A stretch of 64,000 nucleotides of DNA, taken from positions 94,375 to 158,374 of the forward strand of contig CACLSS010000001.1 of the NCBI GenBank assembly GCA_902609645.1, written 5' to 3'. Under the pieces are notes generated by a model. The model searched no databases, was not told where the DNA came from, and was given only the letters and a program-made list of their open reading frames with translations. The position numbers and the translations under genes are program-made. Positions 9,050 to 22,450 of the stretch are shown one piece after another. Numbering within the stretch: position 1 is the first letter of the stretch; each line of letters begins with the position of its first letter. This DNA is from an uncultured Pelagibacteraceae bacterium. GTDB taxonomy: Bacteria; Pseudomonadota; Alphaproteobacteria; Pelagibacterales; Pelagibacteraceae.

Positions 9050-10243
9050 ATGGCGGACAAGAAAAAATTTGAAAGAAGTAAACCTCATTGTAATATTGGA
9101 ACAATTGGGCACGTGGATCATGGAAAAACAACTTTAACAGCAGCTATAACAAAAGTATTAGCTGAAAAAGGTGGTGCAGAATTTATTGCATATGATCAAA
9201 TTGATAAAGCACCAGAAGAGAAAGAAAGAGGAATTACAATTTCAACAGCTCACGTTGAATATGAGACAGACAAAAGACATTACGCACACGTAGATTGCCC
9301 TGGTCACGCTGACTATGTAAAAAACATGATCACTGGCGCAGCTCAAATGGATGGTGCAATTTTAGTTGTTAATGCAGCCGATGGCCCAATGCCTCAAACA
9401 CGAGAACATATTCTTTTAGCAAGACAAGTAGGTGTTCCTGCCATTGTAGTTTTCCTAAACAAAATTGATCAAGTAAAGGATAAAGAGTTAGTAGAACTTG
9501 TAGAAACAGAAATAAGAGAGCTCCTTACCTCTTATAAATTTCCAGGAGACAAGATTCCAATCATCAAGGGTTCAGCGTTAAACGCCGTTGAAGGAAAAGA
9601 TGAAGCAACAGGAAAAAATGCAATCATGGAACTTATGAAAGCTGTTGATGATACAATTCCGCAACCAGAAAGACCAAAAGACAAACCTTTCCTAATGCCA
9701 GTAGAAGATGTTTTCTCAATTTCAGGACGAGGAACAGTTGCTACAGGAAGAGTAGAACAAGGAGTTGTTAAAACTGGGGAAGAACTGGAAATAGTAGGTA
9801 TTAAAGATACTAAAAAAACAGTTATAACTGGAGTGGAAATGTTTAGAAAAATTTTAGATACAGGAGAAGCCGGCGATAACATTGGTGCACTTTTAAGAGG
9901 TGTTGAAAGAACTGACATTGAAAGAGGTCAAGTTTTAGCAAAACCTGGATCTGTTACGCCACATACTGAGTTTGAAGCTCAAGCATATGTTTTAAAGAAA
10001 GAAGAGGGAGGAAGACATACTCCATTTTTTACGAAGTATAGACCTCAATTTTACTTTAGAACCACAGATGTAACAGGAGAGGTAACTCTTCCATCTGGAA
10101 CTGAAATGATAATGCCAGGCGATGATGCTAAATTTAATGTAAAACTTATAACTCCTATAGCTATGAGTGAGAAATTAAATTTTGCAATTAGAGAAGGTGG
10201 TAAAACAGTCGGTGCTGGAGTGGTAACAAAGATTATAAAATAA
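9050..10243 (+). CDS. tuf: Elongation factor Tu
   Basis: [24 protein letters not shown]..., full 397 aa canonical EF-Tu. Confidence 0.99.
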   Translation: MADKKKFERSKPHCNIGTIGHVDHGKTTLTAAITKVLAEKGGAEFIAYDQIDKAPEEKERGITISTAHVEYETDKRHYAHVDCPGHADYVKNMITGAAQMDGAILVVNAADGPMPQTREHILLARQVGVPAIVVFLNKIDQVKDKELVELVETEIRELLTSYKFPGDKIPIIKGSALNAVEGKDEATGKNAIMELMKAVDDTIPQPERPKDKPFLMPVEDVFSISGRGTVATGRVEQGVVKTGEELEIVGIKDTKKTVITGVEMFRKILDTGEAGDNIGALLRGVERTDIERGQVLAKPGSVTPHTEFEAQAYVLKKEEGGRHTPFFTKYRPQFYFRTTDVTGEVTLPSGTEMIMPGDDAKFNVKLITPIAMSEKLNFAIREGGKTVGAGVVTKIIK

Positions 10244-10249
10244 GCTACT

Positions 10250-10325
10250 AGGAGTGTAGCTCAATTGGTAGAGCGCCGGTCTCCAAAACCGGAGGTTGGG
10301 GGTTCGATTCCCTCCGCTCCTGCCA
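10250..10325 (+). tRNA. tRNA-Trp (CCA)
   Basis: aggagtgtagctcaattggtagagcgccggtctCCAaaaccgg...ctcctgcca, between tuf and secE. Confidence 0.94.
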
Positions 10326-10339
10326 AAAAGAGAGAACTT

Positions 10340-10531
10340 ATGAGAAACCCATTAAGATTTTTGCAAGAAGTTAAACAAGAAGCTTTTAAGATAACGTGGC
10401 CAACTAAAAAAGATACTGTTACTGGATCTTTAATGGTTTTTGGTTTAGCTACTTTAGCTGCAGTTTTCTTTTTATTATTAGACCAAATTTTAAGATTTTT
10501 ATTAAACTTGGTTTTAACACTTAATTTTTAA
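10340..10531 (+). CDS. secE: Preprotein translocase subunit SecE
   Basis: MRNPLRFLQEVKQEAFKITWPTKKDTVTGSLMVFGL; ORF-track start lies inside tRNA-Trp, start corrected. Confidence 0.93.
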   Translation: MRNPLRFLQEVKQEAFKITWPTKKDTVTGSLMVFGLATLAAVFFLLLDQILRFLLNLVLTLNF

Positions 10532-10532
10532 A

Positions 10533-11057
10533 ATGAATTGGTACATCGTGCAAGCTTACTCTGGATTTGAAAATAAAGTTGCTGATAGCATTAAGGACAT
10601 TATGGCAAAAAATTCTTTAGAAAATAACCTTGGAGAAATTCTTGTTCCAACTCAAAAAGTTGTCGAGGTAAAAAAAGGTAAAAGAACACAAAAAGAAAAG
10701 AAATATTTTCCTGGATACGTTTTAGTTAAACTTGATCTAAACAAAAATATTTATCATAAAATTAAAAATATACAAAAAGTGAGTGGCTTTTTAGGCCCAG
10801 AGGGAAGCCCGGTACCTGTCTCAGAAAATGAAATTAAAAAGATAATGGGTCAGATTGATGAGACAGAGACAAATCCAGCTGCAGGAATTATTTATGAGGT
10901 TGGAGAAAAAGTAAAAGTTTCTGATGGACCATTTGCATCTTTCACCGGTTTAATTGAGGAAATTGATGAAGAAAAATTAAGATTAAAAGTTTCAGTTTCG
11001 ATTTTCGGAAGACCAACACCTGTTGATCTTGAATTTAATCAAGTGGAGAAAATGTAA
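10533..11057 (+). CDS. nusG: Transcription termination/antitermination protein NusG
   Basis: [20 protein letters not shown]..., [19 protein letters not shown]. Confidence 0.97.
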   Translation: MNWYIVQAYSGFENKVADSIKDIMAKNSLENNLGEILVPTQKVVEVKKGKRTQKEKKYFPGYVLVKLDLNKNIYHKIKNIQKVSGFLGPEGSPVPVSENEIKKIMGQIDETETNPAAGIIYEVGEKVKVSDGPFASFTGLIEEIDEEKLRLKVSVSIFGRPTPVDLEFNQVEKM

Positions 11058-11482
11058 TGGCAAAAGAAATAGCAGGTTATGTAAAATTACAAATTAAGGG
11101 AGGACAAGCAAATCCCGCCCCACCTGTAGGTCCTGCTCTCGGGCAAAGAGGAATTAATATAATGGAGTTTTGTAAAGCTTTTAACGCAAAGACAAAAGCT
11201 TTTATGGGAAAACCTGTGCCAGTTGTTATAACAGTCTATAAAGACAAAAAATTCGATTTTATAATTAAGTCTCCACCTGCATCACATTTTATTAGGGAGG
11301 CTGCTAAACTAAAAAGTGGTTCAAAAGAACCTGGAAGAGTTGTTGCGGGGTCAATAACAATTAAGCAAGCTGAACAAATTGCTAAAGAGAAAATGAAAGA
11401 TCTTAACGCTCATGATTTGGAGGAAGCAACCAAAATTATATGTGGGTCTGCAAGATCAATGGGTATAGAAGTTAAAAAATGA
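11057..11482 (+). CDS. rplK: 50S ribosomal protein L11
   Basis: [37 protein letters not shown]. Confidence 0.98.
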   Translation: MAKEIAGYVKLQIKGGQANPAPPVGPALGQRGINIMEFCKAFNAKTKAFMGKPVPVVITVYKDKKFDFIIKSPPASHFIREAAKLKSGSKEPGRVVAGSITIKQAEQIAKEKMKDLNAHDLEEATKIICGSARSMGIEVKK

Positions 11483-12171
11483 AGAAGAAATCCAAAAGAT
11501 ATCAAAATTTAAAAGAGACTTACAAAAAAAAGGAGTCTAGTAAATTTGACCAGGTTCTTAAGGAACTCAAAAATGGATCTGGCGTTAAATTTGTTGAGTC
11601 GATTGACATTTCAATGAAGATAAATCTTAAAAAAATTAAAGGCCCAGATAACAATCTAAGAACATTAATTGACTTACCCCATGGAAATGGAAAAAAGATT
11701 AGAGTTGGTCTCTTGTGTGATGAAAATAAATTAGATGAAGCCAAAAAAAGTGGAGCCGACGTTGTTGGTTCCGAAGATCTTTTAAAAAAAATATCAGATA
11801 AAAATATTAATTTTGATAAATTAATTTGTACTCCTTCTATGATGTCTAAAATTGGAAAATTAGGAAAAATACTTGGTCCAAAAGGTCTTATGCCAAATCC
11901 AAAGATGGGTACTGTTTCCGATGATTTGGCTAAAGCAGTTGATAAAGTTAAAAATAAATCTATTGAAGTAAAAAATGATAAAGACGGCAATCTCTCTTTC
12001 TCCATAGGTAGAAAAAGTTTTCAAGAAAATAAATTATCGGAGAATATAAAGAGTGCTTTTGAATTTTTAAAAAAAGAGAAATCATCTATTTTTAATTCTG
12101 AAAATATAAAAAAAGTTTATTTCTCTACAACCATGAGTCCATCTTTTAAACTAAATTTTAAGGATATTTAA
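11479..12171 (+). CDS. rplA: 50S ribosomal protein L1
   Basis: [27 protein letters not shown]. Confidence 0.97.
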   Translation: MKKKSKRYQNLKETYKKKESSKFDQVLKELKNGSGVKFVESIDISMKINLKKIKGPDNNLRTLIDLPHGNGKKIRVGLLCDENKLDEAKKSGADVVGSEDLLKKISDKNINFDKLICTPSMMSKIGKLGKILGPKGLMPNPKMGTVSDDLAKAVDKVKNKSIEVKNDKDGNLSFSIGRKSFQENKLSENIKSAFEFLKKEKSSIFNSENIKKVYFSTTMSPSFKLNFKDI

Positions 12172-12174
12172 ATT

Positions 12175-12687
12175 ATGATGAGCAAAGAACAGAAAAAAAA
12201 TTACGTTGAAGAAATGAAAAAAGTTTTTTCTTCAAACGAAGCAGTAATGATAGCTCATTATAAAGGTTTAAATGTAAACGAGCTTGATAAGATTAGAGCT
12301 GAAATGAGAAAAAACAGAATATTTTTCAAAGTAACAAAAAATAGAATTACAAAACTTGCCATAAAAGATACCAAATGCAAGGAACTAGAAAAGTTCTTTA
12401 CTGGTCCTACAGCAGCAGCTATATCTTCAGATCCAATTACTTCAGCAAAAATTTTAGCTAAATATGCAAAAGGTGACTCACACTTAAAAATAGTTGCCGG
12501 GTTTATGGATGGAAAGGTTTTGGAAGCAAAAGACGTGGCCCAAATCGCCACACTACCTACCCTAGACGAAGCAAGAGCTAAAATTGTTGGTATTTTGTCA
12601 GCTCCTGCCCAGAAATTTTTAAGTATTTTACTTGCACCTGGCTCAAAAATTGCTATTTTGGCCCACGAGAAAAGTAAAAAAGGTTAA
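12175..12687 (+). CDS. rplJ: 50S ribosomal protein L10
   Basis: position rplA-rplJ-rplL; [35 protein letters not shown]. Confidence 0.96.
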   Translation: MMSKEQKKNYVEEMKKVFSSNEAVMIAHYKGLNVNELDKIRAEMRKNRIFFKVTKNRITKLAIKDTKCKELEKFFTGPTAAAISSDPITSAKILAKYAKGDSHLKIVAGFMDGKVLEAKDVAQIATLPTLDEARAKIVGILSAPAQKFLSILLAPGSKIAILAHEKSKKG

Positions 12688-12703
12688 ATATCTCAAAAAA
12701 TTT

Positions 12704-13072
12704 ATGGCTGATCTAAATAAAATTATCGACGAATTATCAAAATTAACTGTAGTTGAAGCAGCGGAACTTTCCAAACAACTAGAAGAAAAATGGGGAGTAA
12801 CAGCAGCGGCACCAGCGGCAGCAGCACCAGCAGCTAGCGGAGCAGCCCCAGCTGAAGAAAAAAGCGAATTCACAATTTTTTTAAGTTCAGCAGGTGATAA
12901 AAAAATTAACGTTATTAAAGAAGTTAGAGCTCTAACAGGATTAGGATTAAAAGAAGCAAAAGATTTAGTAGAAGCAGCACCTAAAGAGGTTAAAAAAGGC
13001 GTAGCGAAAAAAGATGCCGAAGAAGCTAAGAAAAAGCTAGAAGCTGCTGGAGCTAAAGTAGAATTAAAATAA
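12704..13072 (+). CDS. rplL: 50S ribosomal protein L7/L12
   Basis: [32 protein letters not shown]...; start corrected from ORF track. Confidence 0.97.
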   Translation: MADLNKIIDELSKLTVVEAAELSKQLEEKWGVTAAAPAAAAPAASGAAPAEEKSEFTIFLSSAGDKKINVIKEVRALTGLGLKEAKDLVEAAPKEVKKGVAKKDAEEAKKKLEAAGAKVELK

Positions 13073-13110
13073 TATCAGTACAATTTCGCAAGTACTAAAT
13101 TAGTTATTGA

Positions 13111-16100
13111 ATGGAATTAACTTTTACTCAAAAAAAAAGTATTAGAAAAAATTTTGGAAAATTAAAAGAAAGCCTATCAATACCTAATCTAATTGAAGTT
13201 CAGAAAAACTCCTACAAACAATTCATAGAGTCTAAATCAGATATAGTAAAAGGGTCAACCCTAGACAAAGGATTAACAAAAGTTTTTAAAAGCATTTTCC
13301 CTATTAACGATAGTTCTGAAAAATCTTCTCTTGAATTCATTTCTTGTAGCTTAGACAAACCAAAATTTGATGTGAATGAATGTAGACAGCGAAGTCTTAC
13401 TTATTCATCTGCATTAAAAGCAAACTTACGTTTAGTAGTTTATGAAATTGATCAAGAAAATAATACTAAACAGATATTATCAGCAAAAGAGCAAGAAGTT
13501 TTTATGGGCGATTTACCTTTAATGACTTCAAGTGGAACATTTGTAGTTAATGGAGTCGAAAGAGTTGTTGTAAACCAAATGCACAGAAGTCCTGGCGTAT
13601 TTTTTGATCATGATAAAGGTAAAACTCATAGTAGTGGGAAATTGTTGTTCAACTGCAGGATCATTCCAGGAAGAGGTTCTTGGTTAGATTTTGAATTTGA
13701 TCCAAAAGATATTTTATATTTTAGAATAGATAGAAAAAAGAAATTACCAATAACAACATTTTTATATGCAATGGGAATGAGCAGGCAAAATATTTTAGAA
13801 CAGTTTTATACCTACGACTCTTATCAATTTGATACAACAACTAAGACTTGGTCTACTGAATTTAAACCAGAAAAGTACAAAAGACCAATAAAATTATTAT
13901 TTGATTTAATCGATAAAAAAAATAATAAGAAAATATTAAAAAAAGGTGAAAAACTTAACTTTATTTTAGCCCAAAAGTTAAAAGAAAAAAATTTAGAAAA
14001 AATTATAGTATCTGAGGACGAAATAATTGGAAAGTATACCAATGAAGATTTAAAAGATTCAGAAGGTAAATTAATAATTAATTCTGGATTCAATGTTACA
14101 AAAGAAGCTTTAGAGAAAATTGTATCTTCAAAAATTTCGAAACTAAAACTTGCAAATGTAGATGCAATTTTAAAAGGTCCATATATATTTGAAACAATTA
14201 AAATTGATAAAAATTTTGACAAACAATCTGCATTAAACGATATCTATAAAGTTCTAAGACCAGGAGAACCTCCAACACCCGAAGTAGCGGAGGGAGTTTT
14301 TAAAAATTTATACTTTAGTAACGAAAGATATGATTTATCAGATGTTGGAAGAGTAAAACTTAACGCAAGACTTGATCTTAAAGAAGATGATAATTTAAGA
14401 ATACTTACCCAAAAAGATATTATTTCTATAATACAGTTCATGTTAGATTTAAGAGATGGAAAAGGTGAAGTTGATGATATAGATCATTTAGGTAATAGGA
14501 GAGTTAGATCTGTGGGTGAATTAGTTGAAAATCAATTTAGAATTGGTTTGTTAAGAATGGAAAGAACAATAAGAGAAAAAATGTCAACTTTTTTAGAAAT
14601 TGAGTCTGCACTGCCTCAAGGATTAATTAATGCAAAACCTATTAGCACGTCTTTCAAAGATTTTTTTTCAACATCACAACTATCTCAGTTTATGGATCAA
14701 ACTAATCCATTGTCAGAAATTACACACAAAAGAAGAGTCTCTGCATTAGGTCCAGGCGGGTTAACTAGAGAAAGAGCGGGTTTTGAGGTAAGAGATGTTC
14801 ACCCAACCCATTACGGAAGAATTTGTCCAATAGAAACGCCAGAGGGACCAAATATTGGATTGATAAATAGTTTGGCAACTTATTCAAAAGTAAATAAATA
14901 TGGTTTTATAGAAAGCCCATACAAGAAAGTACAAAGTGGAAAGATTTTAGATAAAATTGAATATTTGTCAGCAATTGAGGAAGAAAAATTTACAATTGCC
15001 CAGGCCAATTCTCCTGTTGGTTCGGATGGAAGTTTTATTGAAGAATTAGTGTCTTGTAGAAAAGGATTAAATTTTGTTTTATCAAGAAGAGAAAATATTG
15101 ACTATATCGACGTATCTCCAAAACAATTAGTTTCAGTTGCGGCATCTTTGATACCATTCTTGGAGAATGATGATGCAAATAGAGCGTTAATGGGATCTAA
15201 TATGATGAGACAGGCTGTGCCGTTGCTAAAACCAGAGTCGCCACTAGTTGGCACAGGCATCGAGGGAGATGTAGCTTTAGATTCAGGTGTAACCATAGTT
15301 GCTAAGCGTAATGGTGTAGTAGACAAAATAGATGGAAAAAGAATTGTAGTCAAAGCAACAGAAGAAAAAGATTTATCCAAATCTGGAGTTGACATCTATA
15401 ATTTAATGAAATTTCAAAGATCAAATCAGAACACCTGTATAAACCAAAAGCCTTTAGTGAAATGGGGAGATGTGATTAAAAAAGGAGATATAATTGCCGA
15501 TGGGCCAGCAACTAAATTAGGTGAGTTAGCCTTAGGTAAAAACGTTACAGTAGCATTTATGCCTTGGCAGGGTTATAATTTTGAAGACTCTATTCTTATA
15601 TCTGAGAGATGTGTAACAGATGATGTATTTACCTCTATTCATATTGAGGAGTATGAATTAATGGCGCGCGATACAAAATTGGGCACAGAGGAAATAACTA
15701 GAGACATTCCTAATGTAAGTGAGGAAAGCTTAAAAAATCTTGATGAGTCAGGTATTGTATATGTTGGTGCTGAAGTTAAACAGGCAGATATTCTTGTTGG
15801 AAAAGTAACTCCTAAAGGAGAAACGGCCTCTAGTCCTGAGGAAAAATTATTGAGATCAATATTTGGTGAAAAAGCTACCGATGTAAGAGACACCTCTTTA
15901 AAATTACCTCCAGGAAGTTCTGGTGTTGTTGTTGATGTTAGAGTTTTTAATAGGCACGGTATTGAAAAGGATGAAAGAGCAATAGCAATAGAAAGATATG
16001 AAATTGAAGCTGTTCAAGAAGATAAGCAAGTTGAGGAAGAGATTTTAGTAAGAAATATTAAACTAAGATTGAACGAAATCTTAAAGAAAGAACCAATAGA

Positions 16101-17208
16101 AAAAAGTTTTAAAGCTTTGAAATCCGGAGACACGTTAACCAACGACATTTTAAGTTCTCTTGATATAAAAGATTATTGGAAAATCAAGTTTAAAAATGAA
16201 AGCATAAATAGCAAAGTATCACAATTAAAAGAACAATTTGATAAAGCGCAAGAAGATATAAAACTAAGATTTGAAGATAAAGTTCTTAAAATTAGACAAG
16301 GAGACGATCTTCTACCAACAGTTATGAAAGTGGTTAAAGTTTTTGTTGCTGTAAAAAGGAGATTAATGCCAGGAGATAAAATGGCTGGAAGACACGGAAA
16401 CAAAGGTGTTATAAGTAAAATAGTACCAGTTGAGGACATGCCTTACATGGAAAGTGGTAAGCCAGTTGATATAGTTTTAAATCCACTAGGAGTACCAAGC
16501 CGAATGAACGTTGGGCAAATATTAGAAACTCACCTTGGGTGGTCATGCTCTGAGCTCGGTGAAAAAGTAAAAAATTTGTATAATAATTTTAAAAAAACAA
16601 ATGATAATAAAGATTTGAAGAATACTTTAGGCCAAATATATGGAGAAAAAAGGTTAAGTGATATTGTAAATAATTTAGATGAAAGACAATTTAAAGAATT
16701 ATGTTCAAATTTGTCAAATGGAGTTCCTATAGCAACACCAGTTTTTGATGGAGCAACAACTGAGGATATTACTAAAATGTTAGACTTAGCTAAGTTGCCA
16801 AATGCAGGCCAAACAAATTTGTGGGATGGTAGAACAGGAACAAAATTTGATAGACCAATAACTGTGGGCATAATATATATGCTTAAACTTCACCATTTGG
16901 TTGAAGACAAAATTCATGCTAGATCAACAGGTCCTTATAGTTTAGTAACTCAACAACCATTAGGTGGTAGGGCTCAACTAGGTGGACAAAGATTTGGTGA
17001 AATGGAAGTTTGGGCATTAGAAGCTTATGGCGCATCGTATACTTTGCAAGAAATTTTAACTGTTAAATCTGACGACGTTGCGGGAAGAACCAAAGTTTAT
17101 GAGACAATAGTTAAGGGTGATGATAATTTTGAGTCAGGTGTACCAGAGTCCTTTAACGTTTTAATTAAAGAAATAAGAGCTTTAGGATTAAACATAGAAT
17201 TGAATTAA
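13111..17208 (+). CDS. rpoB: RNA polymerase subunit beta
   Basis: 1365 aa canonical; [39 protein letters not shown]. Confidence 0.99.
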   Translation: MELTFTQKKSIRKNFGKLKESLSIPNLIEVQKNSYKQFIESKSDIVKGSTLDKGLTKVFKSIFPINDSSEKSSLEFISCSLDKPKFDVNECRQRSLTYSSALKANLRLVVYEIDQENNTKQILSAKEQEVFMGDLPLMTSSGTFVVNGVERVVVNQMHRSPGVFFDHDKGKTHSSGKLLFNCRIIPGRGSWLDFEFDPKDILYFRIDRKKKLPITTFLYAMGMSRQNILEQFYTYDSYQFDTTTKTWSTEFKPEKYKRPIKLLFDLIDKKNNKKILKKGEKLNFILAQKLKEKNLEKIIVSEDEIIGKYTNEDLKDSEGKLIINSGFNVTKEALEKIVSSKISKLKLANVDAILKGPYIFETIKIDKNFDKQSALNDIYKVLRPGEPPTPEVAEGVFKNLYFSNERYDLSDVGRVKLNARLDLKEDDNLRILTQKDIISIIQFMLDLRDGKGEVDDIDHLGNRRVRSVGELVENQFRIGLLRMERTIREKMSTFLEIESALPQGLINAKPISTSFKDFFSTSQLSQFMDQTNPLSEITHKRRVSALGPGGLTRERAGFEVRDVHPTHYGRICPIETPEGPNIGLINSLATYSKVNKYGFIESPYKKVQSGKILDKIEYLSAIEEEKFTIAQANSPVGSDGSFIEELVSCRKGLNFVLSRRENIDYIDVSPKQLVSVAASLIPFLENDDANRALMGSNMMRQAVPLLKPESPLVGTGIEGDVALDSGVTIVAKRNGVVDKIDGKRIVVKATEEKDLSKSGVDIYNLMKFQRSNQNTCINQKPLVKWGDVIKKGDIIADGPATKLGELALGKNVTVAFMPWQGYNFEDSILISERCVTDDVFTSIHIEEYELMARDTKLGTEEITRDIPNVSEESLKNLDESGIVYVGAEVKQADILVGKVTPKGETASSPEEKLLRSIFGEKATDVRDTSLKLPPGSSGVVVDVRVFNRHGIEKDERAIAIERYEIEAVQEDKQVEEEILVRNIKLRLNEILKKEPIEKSFKALKSGDTLTNDILSSLDIKDYWKIKFKNESINSKVSQLKEQFDKAQEDIKLRFEDKVLKIRQGDDLLPTVMKVVKVFVAVKRRLMPGDKMAGRHGNKGVISKIVPVEDMPYMESGKPVDIVLNPLGVPSRMNVGQILETHLGWSCSELGEKVKNLYNNFKKTNDNKDLKNTLGQIYGEKRLSDIVNNLDERQFKELCSNLSNGVPIATPVFDGATTEDITKMLDLAKLPNAGQTNLWDGRTGTKFDRPITVGIIYMLKLHHLVEDKIHARSTGPYSLVTQQPLGGRAQLGGQRFGEMEVWALEAYGASYTLQEILTVKSDDVAGRTKVYETIVKGDDNFESGVPESFNVLIKEIRALGLNIELN

Positions 17209-17216
17209 AATTTAAA

Positions 17217-20200
17217 ATGAGAAAAGATTTATCAAAAGATACAAGAAAAAGCATTGCAGAAAAGAATTTTAATCATATTAAAATTACTTTAGCTAGCCCA
17301 GAAAAAATAAAATCGTGGTCATTTGGTGAAATTAAAAAACCAGAGACTATAAATTACAGAACTTTCAAACCTGAAAAAGACGGATTATTTTGTGCAAGAA
17401 TTTTTGGACCAATCAAAGACTACGAATGTCTTTGTGGAAAATACAAAAGAATGAAATTTAGAGGTATAATTTGCGAAAAGTGTGGAGTAGAAGTAACAAA
17501 ATCTAATGTGAGACGTGAAAGAATGGGACACATAGATCTTGCATGTCCTGTAGCACACATTTGGTTTTTAAAGTCATTACCAAGTAGAATTTCTCTCGCT
17601 ATAGATATGAAGCTCAAAGAAGTAGAAAAGATATTATATTTTGAGAGCTTTATAGTTATCGAACCTGGCTTGACTGAATTAAAAAAAGGCCAACTTCTTA
17701 CAGAGGATGAATATATAAAAGCTCAGGAAAAGTATGGAGAAGACGGATTCACAGCTGGTATTGGTGCTGAAGCTGTAAGAGAAATATTATTAGCTATTGA
17801 TCTAGCCTCTGAGAGAAAAAAGCTTAGAGAGTCTTTAAAGACCATAAAATCAAAAGTTACTGAGGAAAGGACTTTAAAAAGATTAAAACTCATCGAGTCA
17901 TTTATAGACTCAGGAAATAAACCAGAGTGGATGATTTTAACCACTGTTCCAGTAATACCACCTGAACTTCGACCATTAGTTCCATTAGATGGAGGTAGAT
18001 TTGCTACATCAGATTTAAATGATTTATATAGAAGAGTAATTAATAGAAATAATAGACTTAAAAGACTTTTAGATTTGAAAGCTCCAGACATAATAGTCAG
18101 AAATGAGAAAAGAATGTTACAAGAGTCGGTTGATGCTTTATTTGATAACGGACGAAGAGGCAGAGTAATTACAGGAACCGGCAAAAGACCCTTAAAATCT
18201 TTAGCAGAAATGTTAAAAGGAAAGCAAGGTAGATTTAGACAAAATCTTTTAGGTAAACGAGTAGATTATTCTGGAAGATCTGTAATTGTTGTTGGACCAG
18301 AACTTAAATTACATCAATGTGGTTTACCCAAAAAGATGGCGTTGGAATTATTTAAACCATTTTTATATGCAAGACTAGATAAACTAGGATTTGCAACAAC
18401 CATTAAACAAGCAAAAAGGATGGTTGAAAAACAAAAAAGTGAAGTCTGGGATGCTCTTGAACATATAATAAGAGAACACCCAGTTATATTAAATAGGGCA
18501 CCAACATTACACAGATTGGGTGTTCAAGCTTTTGAGGCAAAATTAATAGAGGGAAATGCAATTGAATTACATCCTCTAGTCTGTGCCGCTTTCAATGCAG
18601 ATTTTGATGGAGACCAAATGGCCGTACATGTACCATTGAGTTTAGAAGCACAAATCGAAGCACGTGTCCTTATGATGTCAACAAACAATATTTTAAGTCC
18701 GTCGAACGGTAAGCCAATAATTGTACCGAGCCAAGATATTGTGCTTGGGATATATTATTTGTCTCAACATAAAGAGGATTCAAATACCAAACCAGTTGGT
18801 ATCTTCTCTGATGTAGATGAGATTGAGAACGCCATTGAAAGAAAAGATATTAGTGTTCACTCCAAGATAGTTTCGATTTTTAATACAGTAGATAAAGACG
18901 GAAACAAAATTTCAGAGAAATATACAAGTACTGCCGGACGTTTCCTATTATCTAAAACCTTACCTAAAAATCATAGAATTAAATTTGAACTCGTAAACAA
19001 ATTATTAACGAAAAAAGCAGTTTCTGAGGTAATTGACACTGTGTACAGATACTGCGGTCAAAAAGAAACAGTGATTTTTTGTGATCGAATAAAAGATTTA
19101 GGATTTAAACATGCTTTTAAAGCAGGGATTTCATTTGGAAAAAATGATTTGATTATTCCAAAAACTAAGGAAAAGTTGGTTAGTCAAACTAAAAAACAAA
19201 TAGAAGATTATGAAAAACAATATCAAGATGGGCTTATTACCAGGGGAGAAAAATACAATAAAGTAGTAGATATTTGGTCTAAATGCACAGACTCAGTTGC
19301 CAATGAAATGATGAAAGAAATTTCATCAGCTGAAAAAATTTATCCAGACGGTAGAATTGAAACTAATTCAGTTTTCATGATGGCTGATTCTGGTGCTCGA
19401 GGATCACCAGCACAGATGAAACAATTGGCTGGTATGAGAGGACTTATAGCTAAACCATCTGGTGAAATTATTGAAACCCCAATAATTTCAAACTTTAAAG
19501 AGGGATTAACAGTATTAGAATATTTTAATTCTACCCACGGAGCTAGAAAAGGTTTAGCTGATACTGCATTAAAGACTGCTAATTCAGGTTATTTAACAAG
19601 AAGACTTTGTGATGTGGCCCAAGATATTCAAATAACTAAAAAAGAATGTGATTGCAATAATAGATCATCAATAAAACTATCTGAAATTATTGAAGGTGGT
19701 AACGTTTTAGTAAGTTTATCTGAAAGAGTTTTAGGCAGAGTCGCTGCCGAAGATGTTAAAAATCCATTAACTGGAGAATTGATTATTAAGAAAAAACAAA
19801 TGATTGATGAAAACATTTGTGAAAAAATAGATTCTGCCGGGGTTAAATCTATCAATGTATTTTCAGTAATCACTTGCGGATCAAAAAAAGGTGTTTGTGC
19901 AATGTCTTATGGTAGAGATTTATCGAGAGGAAAATTAGTAAGTGTTGGTGAAGCTATAGGTATGATAGCTGCCCAATCAATCGGTGAGCCAGGAACTCAG
20001 TTGACAATGAGAACATTTCACGTAGGAGGTACAGCACAAATAAAAGAGGACTCTTCTGTTGTATCTGTAAATTCAGGTGTTTTAAAAGTAAGCAACAAAA
20101 ATTTATTAGAAGACTCAAAAAATAATATAATTGTTATGGGTAGAAATACGCAACTTTCTTTAGAAGATGATAACGGAAGACAACTTGCTTTTTATAAGGT

Positions 20201-21416
20201 TCCTTATGGTTCAAAATTATTTTTTAAAAACGGTGAAAAAGTACAAAAAGGAAAAAAAATATGTGAATGGGACCCATACACTTTACCTGTAATAGCAGAA
20301 ACAAATGGTATTGTTAACTACATGGATTTGGTAGATGGTGTTTCACTTGCAGAAACACTTGATGATGCCACAGGTATATCTTCAAAATCAGTTGTAGATT
20401 GGAGATCGCAATCTAAAAATACTGATTTAAAACCAAGAATAACATTAAGAAATTCCGAAGGGGAAGTTATAAAAAAAGCAGATGGTAATGAAGCAAGATA
20501 TTATTTAGTACCAGATTCAATTCTTTCTGTACAAGATGGACAAAAAATATCAGCCGGTGATGTTTTAGCAAGATTACCCAAAGAAACTTCAAAAACAAAG
20601 GATATAACAGGTGGTCTTCCAAGAGTCGCAGAACTATTTGAAGCAAGAAGACCAAAGGATAGTGCCATAATAGCAGAAAGCGATGGAACAATTCAATTTG
20701 GTAAAGAAGTTAGAGGGAAACAAAAAATTTCAATCGTTACAGATAAAGGGGAGTCGTCTAATTACTTAATACCAAAAGGAAAACATACAAATTTTAATCA
20801 GGGAGAAAAAATAAAAAAAGGTGAATATTTATTAGATGGAGCACCTGCGCCTCATGATATTTTAAGGATTTTGGGGGTAGAAGCTTTAACAGAATATTTT
20901 GTAACAGAAGTACAGGAAGTTTACAGAATGCAAGGAGTTGTAATAAACGATAAACATATTGAAACAATAGTAAGACAGATGCTTAAAAAAGTTGAAATTA
21001 AAGAATCAGGGGACTCTGATTATTTAAACGGTGAACTTGTTGATAGAATTGATTTGAACAACGCAAATGAGGAATTAAAAAAACAAAACAAAAAACCTGC
21101 ATCTGGAGAAAGAGTTTTATTAGGAATAACTAAAGCATCACTACAAACAAACTCGTTTATATCTGCAGCTTCTTTCCAAGAAACCACAAGAGTATTAACC
21201 GACTCTGCTATAAAAGGAAAAATAGATACATTAGAGGGTCTCAAAGAAAATGTGATTGTTGGTAGACTTATTCCTGCTGGCACAGGTCTAACAAAAAATA
21301 TTTTAGACAAACAAGCAAAAGAGGAAGATAAAATAAGAATTGCAGAATTAAAAAAACAAGAACTCGCAAAACAAGAGACAGAGAAAACTCAAAAAACAGA
21401 AATTAACACAGAATAA
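17217..21416 (+). CDS. rpoC: RNA polymerase subunit beta'
   Basis: 1399 aa; [33 protein letters not shown]. Confidence 0.99.
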   Translation: MRKDLSKDTRKSIAEKNFNHIKITLASPEKIKSWSFGEIKKPETINYRTFKPEKDGLFCARIFGPIKDYECLCGKYKRMKFRGIICEKCGVEVTKSNVRRERMGHIDLACPVAHIWFLKSLPSRISLAIDMKLKEVEKILYFESFIVIEPGLTELKKGQLLTEDEYIKAQEKYGEDGFTAGIGAEAVREILLAIDLASERKKLRESLKTIKSKVTEERTLKRLKLIESFIDSGNKPEWMILTTVPVIPPELRPLVPLDGGRFATSDLNDLYRRVINRNNRLKRLLDLKAPDIIVRNEKRMLQESVDALFDNGRRGRVITGTGKRPLKSLAEMLKGKQGRFRQNLLGKRVDYSGRSVIVVGPELKLHQCGLPKKMALELFKPFLYARLDKLGFATTIKQAKRMVEKQKSEVWDALEHIIREHPVILNRAPTLHRLGVQAFEAKLIEGNAIELHPLVCAAFNADFDGDQMAVHVPLSLEAQIEARVLMMSTNNILSPSNGKPIIVPSQDIVLGIYYLSQHKEDSNTKPVGIFSDVDEIENAIERKDISVHSKIVSIFNTVDKDGNKISEKYTSTAGRFLLSKTLPKNHRIKFELVNKLLTKKAVSEVIDTVYRYCGQKETVIFCDRIKDLGFKHAFKAGISFGKNDLIIPKTKEKLVSQTKKQIEDYEKQYQDGLITRGEKYNKVVDIWSKCTDSVANEMMKEISSAEKIYPDGRIETNSVFMMADSGARGSPAQMKQLAGMRGLIAKPSGEIIETPIISNFKEGLTVLEYFNSTHGARKGLADTALKTANSGYLTRRLCDVAQDIQITKKECDCNNRSSIKLSEIIEGGNVLVSLSERVLGRVAAEDVKNPLTGELIIKKKQMIDENICEKIDSAGVKSINVFSVITCGSKKGVCAMSYGRDLSRGKLVSVGEAIGMIAAQSIGEPGTQLTMRTFHVGGTAQIKEDSSVVSVNSGVLKVSNKNLLEDSKNNIIVMGRNTQLSLEDDNGRQLAFYKVPYGSKLFFKNGEKVQKGKKICEWDPYTLPVIAETNGIVNYMDLVDGVSLAETLDDATGISSKSVVDWRSQSKNTDLKPRITLRNSEGEVIKKADGNEARYYLVPDSILSVQDGQKISAGDVLARLPKETSKTKDITGGLPRVAELFEARRPKDSAIIAESDGTIQFGKEVRGKQKISIVTDKGESSNYLIPKGKHTNFNQGEKIKKGEYLLDGAPAPHDILRILGVEALTEYFVTEVQEVYRMQGVVINDKHIETIVRQMLKKVEIKESGDSDYLNGELVDRIDLNNANEELKKQNKKPASGERVLLGITKASLQTNSFISAASFQETTRVLTDSAIKGKIDTLEGLKENVIVGRLIPAGTGLTKNILDKQAKEEDKIRIAELKKQELAKQETEKTQKTEINTE

Positions 21417-21594
21417 CGCAAGTATTTAAGGGGTTTTTTTACTTATTAAACGTTGACTTTTTAGTCTTCAATGTTAGTTTAGCGCAATTTTGATGGTTAA
21501 AAGTAAGGTAACATTGACCTTAAACAATAACTAAAAAAAAGAAAGAAACCCAAGTCTATCTTTACTTTTATCTATCTAAAACTTTTTAAAAATT
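21417..21594 (+). promoter_or_regulatory. rpoC-rpsL intergenic region: putative structured rpsL (str operon) leader
   Basis: 178 nt gap in an otherwise tightly packed cluster; TAAGGT-7nt-ACCTTA (21504-21522), TAAAAGTAA/TTACTTTTA (21498-21506 / 21562-21570), GACTttttAGTC (21455-21466). Confidence 0.4.
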
Positions 21595-21966
21595 ATGCCA
21601 ACTATTAATCAGTTGATGAGAAAACCCAGAGTTAAGCCTTTAGCTAGAAATAAAGTTCCAGCTTTAGAAAAACAACCTCTTAAAAGAGCTGTTTGTATTA
21701 AGGTTTATACAACAACACCAAAAAAACCAAATTCAGCTTTAAGAAAAGTTGCAAGAGTAAGATTGTCAAATGGCTATGAAGTAACAGCTTATATACCTGG
21801 AGAAGGACATAATTTGCAAGAACACTCAGTAGTTCTTATTAGAGGAGGAAGAGTCAAAGATCTACCTGGTGTAAGGTATCATATTCTAAGAGGAAATCTC
21901 GATGCACAAGGCGTCACAGCTCGTAAAAAAAGACGTTCTCTATATGGAGCAAAAAAACCCAAATAA
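21595..21966 (+). CDS. rpsL: 30S ribosomal protein S12
   Basis: [12 protein letters not shown]...[20 protein letters not shown]. Confidence 0.99.
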   Translation: MPTINQLMRKPRVKPLARNKVPALEKQPLKRAVCIKVYTTTPKKPNSALRKVARVRLSNGYEVTAYIPGEGHNLQEHSVVLIRGGRVKDLPGVRYHILRGNLDAQGVTARKKRRSLYGAKKPK

Positions 21967-21969
21967 TAA

Positions 21970-22446
<477 letters not shown>

Positions 22447-22450
22447 TATT

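Noticed and set aside
9532-9918. 128-aa minus-strand ORF inside tuf
   Set aside because: Antisense to a fully canonical EF-Tu; no recognisable domain
10265-10339. ORF-track N-terminal extension of SecE (MVERRSPKPEVGGSIPSAPAKKREL)
   Set aside because: Lies within tRNA-Trp; true SecE start is MRNPLRFL at 10340
11520-12005. 161-aa minus-strand ORF inside rplA
   Set aside because: Shadow ORF of rplA; Leu/Ser/Phe/Pro-rich composition expected from antisense of Lys/Glu-rich coding DNA
17723-18184. 153-aa minus-strand ORF inside rpoC (and similar ones in rpoB)
   Set aside because: Antisense shadow ORFs of conserved RNAP genes
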